A stretch of DNA of 38,684 nucleotides from NCBI GenBank assembly GCA_010092845.1, contig JAADYW010000137.1, positions 1-38,684 on the forward strand, written 5' to 3'. Both the position numbers and the translations under genes were made by a program. The first letter of the stretch is position 1. Every line of letters starts with the position of its first letter. This DNA comes from Chloroflexota bacterium (GTDB lineage: Bacteria; Chloroflexota; Anaerolineae; Aggregatilineales; J027). Under the pieces are notes generated by a model that had not been told where the DNA came from, did not search any database, and saw only the letters and a program-made list of their open reading frames with translations. Shown here piece by piece: positions 1-7,531 of the stretch.

Positions 1-114
1 GGCGAGTTGTGTTTCTTACCGAATTCTACAGGTCTACCAACGCGGGATTTGGTAAAATACTGGTTAAGTCATCTGCAAAGTATCCATAGTGTAGAAAGCC
101 AGGTCCGTATACCC

Positions 115-1134
115 ATGCAGCCACCTGCCCATGGTTTACTATTTGTCTTTTCGGGGCCTTCGGGTGCCGGTAAGAACACCATCATGGACACCGTTATGGA
201 TTCTGAGACGTATCTGCAGCAGCTTCCTACGGCGACCACGCGCGCGATGCGTGATAACGAAGCGCAAGGCCGGGAGCACGAATTCGTCGATGAGGCCGAA
301 TTTCGCCAGCTTATTCTGGATAAGGCGTTAATTGAGTGGCAAATTATCCATGACAAAGGGGTCTATGGTGTACCCAGACGCACTGTGCAGCAAATCATTC
401 GAGAACATCAGATTCGCGTTGCAGATGTTGATGTCCTGGGCGCGATGGCTCTCAAGCAAGAATTCAACGGACATGTCGTTCTGATCTTTGTGCAGCCACC
501 TGACAAAGCGACTCTCGAAGAGCGCTTACGAGAACGTCCTGATGTAAGCAGCGAGCGCGACCTCCAGACCCGCTTGCGCCGCGCTGATTTCGAGATGAGC
601 TTCGCCGCTGAATACGATCATGTGATCGTTAATCGTGATGGCTGTCTTGATGAAAGTGTGGCCCAGGCTCAACAGATCATCCAGCACGCGATCCAGGACC
701 CCCCACCGCTATACGGCCATCCTATGGGCTGGGCACCAGAGGCAATCCACTATGTGGTGACACCGGTAGTGGTCCAAGATGGCCAGGTGCTCCAACATGA
801 GGATGATTTCCCGGCCATTGATGTGCCGCCGGGACGTCTTCCCTATGAGGCGGTTCGTGATTATTTGAAATCAGGAGCAGGTATTGAAGTTGAACCCACG
901 CGCCGCAATGCCGACAAACGAGTCGTCGATATCGGCTTTGAGCCGCCCCAACTGGTGCATACTTCTTCTGACAATGGGGTGATTGACCAGAACATGATCT
1001 ATATTCTGAAGCCGGTTACACCGGTCTCAACGTTGCCCCCATCGTGGTCATTGGCACCAATCGGCTCGGTGCACCTGGATGAAGCCCTGGAGCAGTTGCT
1101 ATTGCAAACCAGTGGCGATCTTCAGTTGGACTGA
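115..1134 (+). CDS. gmk: Guanylate kinase with extra C-terminal Nudix-like domain
   Basis: Phosphorylates GMP to GDP with ATP (cytosolic nucleotide metabolism). The first ~200 of 339 residues match guanylate kinase: P-loop GPSGAGKNT (about residues 14-22), the GMP-binding TTR..R...G.EHEF region, EW..IH..VYGVPR, and a DVDVLGA segment in place of the usual DVQGA. The position after the P-loop lysine is Asn rather than Ser/Thr; plant organellar guanylate kinases carry Asp there, so this need not abolish activity. Residues ~205-339 are extra compared with the usual ~200-residue enzyme. They contain a hydrophobic strand, a PPGR..YEAVRDYL..GAGIEV stretch and a strand-rich end, resembling a Nudix fold without the catalytic box; that assignment is inference. 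The frame is open back to position 7, but ATG 115 places the P-loop at the normal distance from the N terminus. There is no clear Shine-Dalgarno sequence. The 3' end overlaps the convergent gene by 13 bases. Confidence 0.88.
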   Translation: MQPPAHGLLFVFSGPSGAGKNTIMDTVMDSETYLQQLPTATTRAMRDNEAQGREHEFVDEAEFRQLILDKALIEWQIIHDKGVYGVPRRTVQQIIREHQIRVADVDVLGAMALKQEFNGHVVLIFVQPPDKATLEERLRERPDVSSERDLQTRLRRADFEMSFAAEYDHVIVNRDGCLDESVAQAQQIIQHAIQDPPPLYGHPMGWAPEAIHYVVTPVVVQDGQVLQHEDDFPAIDVPPGRLPYEAVRDYLKSGAGIEVEPTRRNADKRVVDIGFEPPQLVHTSSDNGVIDQNMIYILKPVTPVSTLPPSWSLAPIGSVHLDEALEQLLLQTSGDLQLD

Positions 1135-1955
1135 ACCGGGCTTTTTAGCCAGCGGTCGATAATGTCTTGAAGCACGCCCTTGTGGCGAAGCGTTGCCAGC
1201 GCCTCTTCTACCGCCATGAAGAGGCGCCAGTCGCTCCGACGTATGGCTACAACATAAGGATCGGGCACGACCGTTTCCCGGCTGACCTGGAGGGCCGGGT
1301 ATTCTTGAACGGTCAAATGCGCTGTGACAGTATCGACCAGGGCATAATCGGCTGCGCCTTCGACGACAGCTACCATCGCCTCTCGGGCCGTCACACTCTC
1401 TAGAAGGCGAAAAGCTCCCGGCTTTGAGGACAGGAATTGCCGCGCTTCGACATTGGCCTCCGAGGCGAATTCAACAGCCAGGGTCTGACGTTTCAACGCA
1501 GCAAACCCAGTGGGCAATTGCTCTCCTGCCGGACCGACAAAGACCTGGCCCGCATCGAAATATGGCTGACTGTAGCGGAAGTGGTCGGTACGGTGAGGAT
1601 CGGGTCTGAGTGCGGCAATAACCATATCCACATCACCGCGCAGCAAGGCGTCAAAAATACCATCATAGCTCAATAGCACAAACCGTATCTGGAAACCCAT
1701 TTCGGCGGCGAGCGCATTGGCGAGATCAACGTCCAGCCCTCTCGGCCCGGCCGGGTCATGGATGCCAAATGGTGGCAGATTAGGATCAACGCCGACAACG
1801 ATAACCGGATTCTCCTGAAGGCGTTGCCAGGTCGTGTCGACTGGCCCTGTGCCATCTCCTTGCAAAGCCCACCCTCCACCTAATAGGGCTACAATAATGA
1901 TACTCAAGCTGCCAAAGACGAGCGTCTGCATTGACAAGAGCGTGCGCTTGAGCAT
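1122..1955 (-). CDS. Orphan amino-acid-type periplasmic binding protein (SBP family 3)
   Basis: A 277-residue exported solute-binding protein of the polar amino acid/glutamine type. Residues ~12-32 form a hydrophobic signal or anchor segment with no lipobox cysteine. The mature part starts with the family pattern VGVDPNLPPFG, followed by GLDVDLANALAAEMG, the IFDALLRGDVDMVIAAL segment and R..H..YSQPYF. These elements build the two-lobed ligand site, including the conserved arginine that usually binds the ligand carboxylate. No permease or ATPase for it lies nearby, so it may sense rather than import a ligand. Its ATG overlaps the stop of the upstream glycosidase gene in TAATG, suggesting translational coupling. 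It is the last gene of the six-gene run and converges on the guanylate kinase gene. Confidence 0.82.
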   Translation of the reverse strand: MLKRTLLSMQTLVFGSLSIIIVALLGGGWALQGDGTGPVDTTWQRLQENPVIVVGVDPNLPPFGIHDPAGPRGLDVDLANALAAEMGFQIRFVLLSYDGIFDALLRGDVDMVIAALRPDPHRTDHFRYSQPYFDAGQVFVGPAGEQLPTGFAALKRQTLAVEFASEANVEARQFLSSKPGAFRLLESVTAREAMVAVVEGAADYALVDTVTAHLTVQEYPALQVSRETVVPDPYVVAIRRSDWRLFMAVEEALATLRHKGVLQDIIDRWLKSPVQSN

Positions 1956-3148
1956 TATTCCGTTTCTTCCCAGCCGCTGGCATAGCGTTGGATTGCAGTG
2001 TAGATCGGTTTGACCTGGAATTCTGTGGAGACCAGCGTGAAGTAGTCCGGGTAACTATTGGTCGGTGCGGGAAGCCGGAATTGCCACAAACAGATTGTTT
2101 CCAGCCAGGGATAGGCCTCCTGGGTGAAGTCATAGGCTTCTAAAGTGTAGTTGATACGCTGGCGAGGCGATACCCCGTAGACGAAGCGCGGGTGGTCGTT
2201 CCAGCCAGTCTCGGTGATGTAGACCGGCTTCTGAGCATCCCCATACTCGACCATGATCGCCCGCCATAACTCAATACGGCGGAAGTTTAGCTCTTCTGGA
2301 TCTGGCGGGGTGTTTGGCGGGGCTTCAAAGGGGTAATTGTGCACGGCCAGGCCATCGAAGTAGGCCCCCGCACCAGCTTCATACATTTCGCGCAAGAAGT
2401 CCAGATCATTCCAACCGCCTTGCGCACCGCCGGGCGCCGCCAGGGTCGGCGCGAGTGCGCCGCCTAGAACGATGACATCCGGATTGGCCGCGTGAGCCGC
2501 CTCATACGCCAGAGCCAGCAGTCGCGTATAGGCATCCGGGTCCGGGGGGCGGCCACCCCACTCGAAGTTGAGATTTGGCTCATTCCAGATGATCAGATGG
2601 TCGACCCGGCCGCGATAGCGTTCGGCGAAAGCCCCTACGTAGTCGGCGAAATCACCAAAACGTTCCTCAGGTAGATAGTTAAGCGTGGTCACGATCGATT
2701 CATCCGCCGATTGTTGGGCCCAGAGGGGAACCAAGCCCAGCCGTGCGATCACACGCAGCCCCTGATTCTCAGCATGCTTCACAATCAGATCGGTTCGTGA
2801 CCAATCGTAACTACCCTCATTACGCTCTACATAGGCCCAGGGGAAGAGGTCAACTATCGTCGAGGCGCCCATCTTGCGCACCAGCCTGAGCGTCTCCTGG
2901 ATCTTGTATTCCTGTACTTCATCAATTAGGCGCGTATGAACACAGACCCGCGGGTCATTTGTCTGTACCTGTTGAGGGGGGTCAAGCGTGACGGTTTGGC
3001 TGGTATTGACAGGAAGCAGCATCTGGTGTGGATGTGCTGGCTGTGCCCAGATTAGTATTAGGCCAGCCAGGGCAATCACACGCAGGCTCCAGCTCAATGT
3101 GACCCATTTCCCAGCGAGGCAATGGCGTGGTCGTGATGTATGGGACAA
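1955..3148 (-). CDS. Exported clan-A-like glycoside hydrolase (GH39/GH5-like TIM barrel)
   Basis: 397 residues. An N-terminal hydrophobic segment (about residues 17-40) acts as signal peptide or membrane anchor. The rest reads as a (beta/alpha)8 retaining glycosidase: LVRKMGAS..VDLFPW..VE..EG.YDWS..D near the start of the barrel, WNEPN with predicted acid/base Glu190, and YITETGWN with predicted nucleophile Glu313. The spacing and context fit clan GH-A; the substrate cannot be read from sequence. The only start consistent with the signal peptide is TTG at 3148, 17 bases after the upstream stop, with a weak GAGAC ribosome site, so start confidence is moderate. It is coupled to the downstream binding protein by a one-base overlap, which suggests an exported hydrolase/ligand-binding pair. 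Confidence 0.82.
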   Translation of the reverse strand: MSHTSRPRHCLAGKWVTLSWSLRVIALAGLILIWAQPAHPHQMLLPVNTSQTVTLDPPQQVQTNDPRVCVHTRLIDEVQEYKIQETLRLVRKMGASTIVDLFPWAYVERNEGSYDWSRTDLIVKHAENQGLRVIARLGLVPLWAQQSADESIVTTLNYLPEERFGDFADYVGAFAERYRGRVDHLIIWNEPNLNFEWGGRPPDPDAYTRLLALAYEAAHAANPDVIVLGGALAPTLAAPGGAQGGWNDLDFLREMYEAGAGAYFDGLAVHNYPFEAPPNTPPDPEELNFRRIELWRAIMVEYGDAQKPVYITETGWNDHPRFVYGVSPRQRINYTLEAYDFTQEAYPWLETICLWQFRLPAPTNSYPDYFTLVSTEFQVKPIYTAIQRYASGWEETE

Positions 3149-3165
3149 TGTGTCTCGGTTTGAGG

Positions 3166-3396
3166 CTATTTGTTGTTGCCAGTGCCTAATTCGGTAATCT
3201 GGCGGACCAGCGTCAGGATTGCGAGGCTGACCTTCACGATGTCCATCGCCCCGACCTTGACAGCGCCTTCGCTGGCGTTCGTTTCCTCGGCAGCTCGTGT
3301 ATAAAGATGGGCTGCCAGCAAGCCAACAACCAGGCCTAGGAGGCCCCCTCGAATATATGTTTGCATTTTTCTGTTACCTTGTGTCTGGCTGCTCAT
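3166..3396 (-). CDS. Small single-pass membrane protein, unknown function
   Basis: A 76-residue protein that I do not recognise. After a short polar start, residues ~16-30 form a Gly/Leu-rich transmembrane helix (GGLLGLVVGLLAAHLY). A charged linker and a second amphipathic or hydrophobic stretch near residues 47-66 (VGAMDIVKVSLAILTLVRQI) follow. ATG 3396 lies only 3 bases after the stop of the preceding gene, and the 17-base gap to the glycosidase gene supports co-transcription. Its position between a membrane-anchored NACHT NTPase and exported proteins suggests a membrane accessory role, but no function can be assigned. Confidence 0.6.
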   Translation of the reverse strand: MSSQTQGNRKMQTYIRGGLLGLVVGLLAAHLYTRAAEETNASEGAVKVGAMDIVKVSLAILTLVRQITELGTGNNK

Positions 3397-3399
3397 TGC

Positions 3400-3942
3400 T
3401 TACCTGGTATTTTCCGCATTTTCATGCCGGATATTGTATTGTGCCTCGCTGGTATTTTCAACTTTATCACCAAGTTCCGTTTTTGCTCGACGCATTCCCA
3501 GCGCCAAGGTGACAAAGCGTTCCCAGCGTGTCCAACGAGCATTGATAGCGATAAGTGGGCGCATGGATAGATCGGCGAGATGGGGTGCCCAGTTTGTCAC
3601 GCGCTGGACCCCCTGCCGTACCTGGCGGATTACGGGTGTAACGGTGGGGGAAATCAGGCCCGTTCCCCATGCCATTGCAATGAAGGCTGCATTCAACAAG
3701 ATCGCAAGGAGTGCCAGCGGGAACAGTATGCAGACCGTTAGCAAGATATTGGACACTGTATTGACCTGTTCGGGCGTCAGTGTGCCGGCGACAGCCAGGG
3801 TGAACAGAACGACCAACGTGAGGATGATGACCCCGGCAGGGATCATGACCGGCAGGATAATCTGTAACCATAGATCGCGCCGATGCTTGGCAATCGGATC
3901 CAGTGAACTCTCTTCGATCTGATTTGGCAAAGCGTACCTCAC
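3400..3942 (-). CDS. Two-helix membrane protein, unknown function
   Basis: 180 residues, not recognised. Residues ~27-52 and ~63-93 are two strongly hydrophobic helices. A basic/polar C-terminal cytosolic-looking tail with several Arg/Trp positions (VRQGVQRVTNWAPHL, INARWTRWERFV) follows, ending in a charged Asn/Glu-rich stretch. The start is GTG at 3942, overlapping the stop of the NACHT/HEAT gene by four bases (GTGA), the classical signature of translational coupling. This makes it the best candidate for a direct membrane partner of that NTPase. The downstream gene starts 3 bases after its stop. Confidence 0.62.
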   Translation of the reverse strand: MRYALPNQIEESSLDPIAKHRRDLWLQIILPVMIPAGVIILTLVVLFTLAVAGTLTPEQVNTVSNILLTVCILFPLALLAILLNAAFIAMAWGTGLISPTVTPVIRQVRQGVQRVTNWAPHLADLSMRPLIAINARWTRWERFVTLALGMRRAKTELGDKVENTSEAQYNIRHENAENTR

Positions 3943-6566
3943 TGAACCCAGACTATGGCCGGCAAGGGCCGCGTAACACGTTCCTGCAAGCGACCTAAGC
4001 CATCATAGGCAGCCGTGCGGACTGCTTCATCCTGGTCTGTTAGCGCCAGATAGAGCGGCTTGATTGCATTGAGTATTCCGAGCTTGCCCAATGTTCGCGC
4101 TGCGATTACACGGATTGGCGTGGGCGCGTGCTGTAATGCCTGGATCAGCATCTGCTGGCCCCCTTCGCCTTCAGGGACGGCCTCGCCCTGGGCCGTGGCC
4201 CATTGCACCAGCCAGGGTAGCTGGTGGGTCGGCAGATGGCGCCGCGGGCCACTCTTCTCAGGAGCACGGGCGCGTGCAAAAGCGTACTCAGCCGCCGACC
4301 GAACATACCATTGACTGTCTTCCAACATGGCCCGGTAAAGTGAAAGGAGCGCCCATGACGCCGGGATCCGCGCTAGCCCGAAGACAGCGGCACGGCGCAC
4401 CTGCATGTCCTCATGCTCAACTGCATCATGCAGAATACCCTCGCCCTCGCCGGGGATACCCGCCAGCGCTTCGGCGATCACCTGACGCAGCAAATCATCC
4501 CCTTCCAGAAGACCCTGTACCATGATCTCAAGTGCGGCTTCAGTCCCTACGGCGCCAAGGGCTTTGGCTGCCGCCATCTGTACCTCACGAGCATCATCGA
4601 CCAGCATCGGCCGGAGGTCAGCTAGCGCTTCTTCTGCGCCGATTGCACCCAGCCCGATGCACGCCAAGCGGCGGAGCTCAGGATTACCACTCCGGATCGC
4701 CTGACGGAGGACAACCGCTACGTTGGGATCGCGGGAAGCAATTAGTCCCCCCAGGGCTTGTTCGCGTAGGATCGTATATTGGCTAGGTGCCAATAACGCA
4801 GCACCCAATCGCTTCAGAAGCTCGCCGCGCCAACGGGCATGTGGTGGTGGGTTTGGCACCCAACGCACAATCGAAAACCGGCTCGAAAAGAGAAGGTCGG
4901 GTGCGCTAGAGAGCTTCTGATGGACGGCCGGCGTAAGGTCCAGATCGGCTGCTGCAATCCCGAGGGACGTGTGCCAGTTGGCCTGAGGCGCAACTTCGGC
5001 CACCCGCTGAGGATGATCCTCAATAAGGCTCTCTGCACCGAAATAGGCCCGAATAAGCGGATGCCGGAAATCATATGTGTTACCCGCACGCTTGACAAAG
5101 AGGTCCTTGCTGAACAAGTCTTTGGTGAATTGGTCGATATTTAAGACCGGCTTCGCGTCCTCCTCCGCTGGCGTGAGGTACTTGGTGACGATCTCGACGA
5201 TTTGCTCCTGCTTGAGGATGATGTCCCGATCCAGCATGACGCGGGCAATCTCACGAACAATGGCCGGGCTATACTCCTGATCGGGGAGCGTGTCGCGTGT
5301 ATAGCGTTCGTAGGCACCTCTGAGGCCAATTGTGCGTTCGTCGCCGAGGAGAGCTGCCAAGATTTTGACCGTTATTTCCATTGGCATCCGCAGGCGATTA
5401 TCGGCCATCAGGCGGCGTACGATCTGTTGGTCGACGGGGGGGCTAGCCGAGACTTTCTTCTTCTGCTGTTGAGCATCGAGGATCGATGGCCATTTGGTTA
5501 TCCACTGCTGGATAAACGTACTCGTCTCATATTCAGACCACGGCTTGATGATTGTCGGGGCAAAACCTAGCTGGAGCAGTGCATCATAGCCACTCGCGGG
5601 CCCGGTGATAATCACGCGGTTCTGGCCATAGGCTTGCAAGAAGCTTTGTAGCCATTGGTAGATCTGTGCTTGCTGAGACGAGGCTAGCTCTTCAAAGCCA
5701 TCGAGCAAGACCAGTGCATTACCGATAGCAAGTTGTTGGTAGATGAGCGGTGCCATGCTCTGTGCGGTTAGCAGGCTCACATAGCGTTGGATCGCACGGA
5801 CTACTGGCTCGGCGGGGTCAACCTCGGTCCCATAGATATTCAAATCCAGATCAATGTCGCCAAGATGCAGAAAGACAGGGAAGAGCGTGGTGATTTCTGG
5901 CCCATGCCCGGCCAGAGTCTCAACGTCGTCACGGTCCTGGACCATACGGAGCTTCTCAACGGCGCGTTGTCGTGCCTCAGCAAGCTCATTCTGACGCTGT
6001 GCCCGCTCGACATCGGATAATCCTTCATACTCGCCCTCAAGTGCGCGCATGTCGCGGTCCTCGGACGTTTCGAATGAAATCTCATCCAAAGCCATGAGGC
6101 CCAGTGTTGCCAGAGCAGTGCTTTTGCCCATCCCAGGTAAGCCCAGGATAGCAACATGGGGATCCCCCACCAGAACATCGCTCAACGGAATGTTTTCGAG
6201 ATTGTACTCGGCGTAGACCTCAGGGAATCGGTGAACGAGCGGAATGATAGCCTGGTGAGCGTCTGGGTCCTGATCTTCTTCGTCGGGTAGATCAGGAAGG
6301 ATACTATCCAGCAGAAGATGGGGCTCATGGACGATTTCCGAAAGGTTGGTGTAAGCACCGCTGAGATGATAACGCTGGAGATAGGCGGTGACAACCTGGG
6401 CATAGCGGGCGTCGACGGACCGCTTCAGGAATTCGCGTGCACCCTCCGCCTGCTCCTCAGCAGCCTCTTGCAACGTCCGGAGACGCTCCCGATAGCGCCA
6501 CAGGCCATAGGAGATCCCAGAGGCGCTCCCAAAGCCCAGCAAAAATGAAACCAGATCGAAGTCCAT
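3939..6566 (-). CDS. Membrane-anchored NACHT-type NTPase with C-terminal HEAT repeats
   Basis: 875 residues from ATG 6566, chosen because an AAAGGG ribosome site lies just upstream; the open frame extends 17 codons further into the preceding gene. Order of parts: a hydrophobic N-terminal segment (residues ~7-23), a charged helical linker, a P-loop GLPGMGKS (Lys148), a Walker B LVLLDGFEEL (Asp289) in NACHT style, a sensor-like strand RVIITGPASGY, a YDFRH.LIRAYF segment typical of the end of NACHT/winged-helix regions, then about six or seven HEAT/PBS-type helical repeats from ~residue 600 to the end. STAND NTPases of this kind act as ligand-triggered molecular switches, with the repeat region sensing and the N-terminal region carrying the output. 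Here the output end is a membrane segment. Its 3' end overlaps the next membrane protein gene by four bases. Confidence 0.82.
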   Translation of the reverse strand: MDFDLVSFLLGFGSASGISYGLWRYRERLRTLQEAAEEQAEGAREFLKRSVDARYAQVVTAYLQRYHLSGAYTNLSEIVHEPHLLLDSILPDLPDEEDQDPDAHQAIIPLVHRFPEVYAEYNLENIPLSDVLVGDPHVAILGLPGMGKSTALATLGLMALDEISFETSEDRDMRALEGEYEGLSDVERAQRQNELAEARQRAVEKLRMVQDRDDVETLAGHGPEITTLFPVFLHLGDIDLDLNIYGTEVDPAEPVVRAIQRYVSLLTAQSMAPLIYQQLAIGNALVLLDGFEELASSQQAQIYQWLQSFLQAYGQNRVIITGPASGYDALLQLGFAPTIIKPWSEYETSTFIQQWITKWPSILDAQQQKKKVSASPPVDQQIVRRLMADNRLRMPMEITVKILAALLGDERTIGLRGAYERYTRDTLPDQEYSPAIVREIARVMLDRDIILKQEQIVEIVTKYLTPAEEDAKPVLNIDQFTKDLFSKDLFVKRAGNTYDFRHPLIRAYFGAESLIEDHPQRVAEVAPQANWHTSLGIAAADLDLTPAVHQKLSSAPDLLFSSRFSIVRWVPNPPPHARWRGELLKRLGAALLAPSQYTILREQALGGLIASRDPNVAVVLRQAIRSGNPELRRLACIGLGAIGAEEALADLRPMLVDDAREVQMAAAKALGAVGTEAALEIMVQGLLEGDDLLRQVIAEALAGIPGEGEGILHDAVEHEDMQVRRAAVFGLARIPASWALLSLYRAMLEDSQWYVRSAAEYAFARARAPEKSGPRRHLPTHQLPWLVQWATAQGEAVPEGEGGQQMLIQALQHAPTPIRVIAARTLGKLGILNAIKPLYLALTDQDEAVRTAAYDGLGRLQERVTRPLPAIVWVQ

Positions 6567-6580
6567 AAGCTGCCCTTTTT

Positions 6581-7285
6581 CTAGCGACTGGTCAAGATGC
6601 GCCCGCACCCCACACAAGTCACGATCTCATCATCTTGCAGAATCTGTTGGATCGCGGAGCTGGGTTGCTCGATCTTGCACGCAGTGCAGGTCGCCCCTTC
6701 AAGTTTGGCGACGGCCTGGCCATTCTTACGTTTGCGCATCGTGCGATACATTTTGAGCATTTTGTCTGGTACAGCTTTGACGATCGCCTTACGATGCTTG
6801 AGATTTGACTGGATACGTGCTTCGAGTTCTTTGCGCTCGGCCAGCATGGACCTGCTTGAGGTATCACGATTGGTTTTCGCCTCCGCCAGGTCAGCTTCTG
6901 CCTGGCGATGGGCATCGCGCCGTTCTTCTCGCACTTGTTTCGCTGTAGCGAGTGTCTCTTCCAAAGTCGCCAGCCGGCGGCGCAGGGAATCAACTTCGTC
7001 CTGACGTTCTTGTAGTTCCTTGGGGCTCTTGATCTCGCCGCTATAGAGGAGCGTATCAACTTCCTGAATCTTTTCAGTTAAGCCTGCAATCTCGAGCTCA
7101 AGGTTCTGGACATCGGCTTCAGCGGCATGCAGGTCTTTCTGGCTGGTTTCTAGCGTGGATTGAGCTGAGGCAACAGCCGGATCATGAGCCAGTGCTTGTT
7201 CAATATCTTCTAGTCGACTGCGGTCTTCATCAACAGCAAGTTCATAGGTTTGAATAGCATAAAGGGTACTGGGTAGGTGATCCAT
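6581..7285 (-). CDS. Coiled-coil protein with C4 Zn-ribbon (COG1579 type)
   Basis: 234 residues. Residues ~15-170 are predicted long coiled coil (heptad-like, rich in Glu, Leu, Arg, Ala). The C-terminal part carries a four-cysteine zinc ribbon: Cys200-x2-Cys203 and Cys224-x2-Cys227. This is the architecture of the conserved COG1579 family, to which Helicobacter HP0958/FlgZ belongs, where it binds nucleic acid or protein partners. The function in this organism is not known. ATG 7285 sits ~32 bases after a predicted transcription start, making this the first gene of the minus-strand operon. The NACHT/HEAT gene begins 14 bases after its stop. Confidence 0.82.
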   Translation of the reverse strand: MDHLPSTLYAIQTYELAVDEDRSRLEDIEQALAHDPAVASAQSTLETSQKDLHAAEADVQNLELEIAGLTEKIQEVDTLLYSGEIKSPKELQERQDEVDSLRRRLATLEETLATAKQVREERRDAHRQAEADLAEAKTNRDTSSRSMLAERKELEARIQSNLKHRKAIVKAVPDKMLKMYRTMRKRKNGQAVAKLEGATCTACKIEQPSSAIQQILQDDEIVTCVGCGRILTSR

Positions 7286-7324
7286 AGAGTAGTTATGTCC
7301 AATTTCGCATTTTAACTGGAGCTT

Positions 7325-7354
7325 ATTATACTACACGCAGGAATCAGAAACCAA
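7325..7354 (-). promoter_or_regulatory. Predicted sigma70-type promoter of the Zn-ribbon/NACHT operon
   Basis: Read on the minus strand: -35 TTGGTT (7349-7354), an 18-base spacer, and a perfect -10 TATAAT (7325-7330). Transcription would start near 7317, about 32 bases before the ATG at 7285. This is the best promoter match in the 246-base gap between the two divergent operons. The rest of that gap shows only isolated -10-like hexamers. Confidence 0.6.
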
Positions 7355-7531
7355 ACGCCGCTGTCAGGGATACGCCATCGGGTGCAACACACGTCAAAGG
7401 CGCATATAATTAAGTCATGGTCATATCATAGCAATCTATTAATGTGGCCTTTATAGTTATAGTATTTTCGTGTCGCCGGACCAACCTGTCAGGTACGGAT
7501 GACCATAGGTCAGATTGGGAAAAGGGGACTG

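Noticed and set aside
1-114. Upstream extension of the guanylate kinase frame to position 7
   Set aside because: The frame is open but the added 36 residues match nothing in the family and the P-loop would sit too far from the N terminus.
7405-7410. TATAAT on the plus strand as promoter of the 7532 operon
   Set aside because: There is no -35 hexamer at an acceptable distance, and it lies more than 100 bases from the start. Isolated hexamers are expected by chance in this A+T-rich gap.
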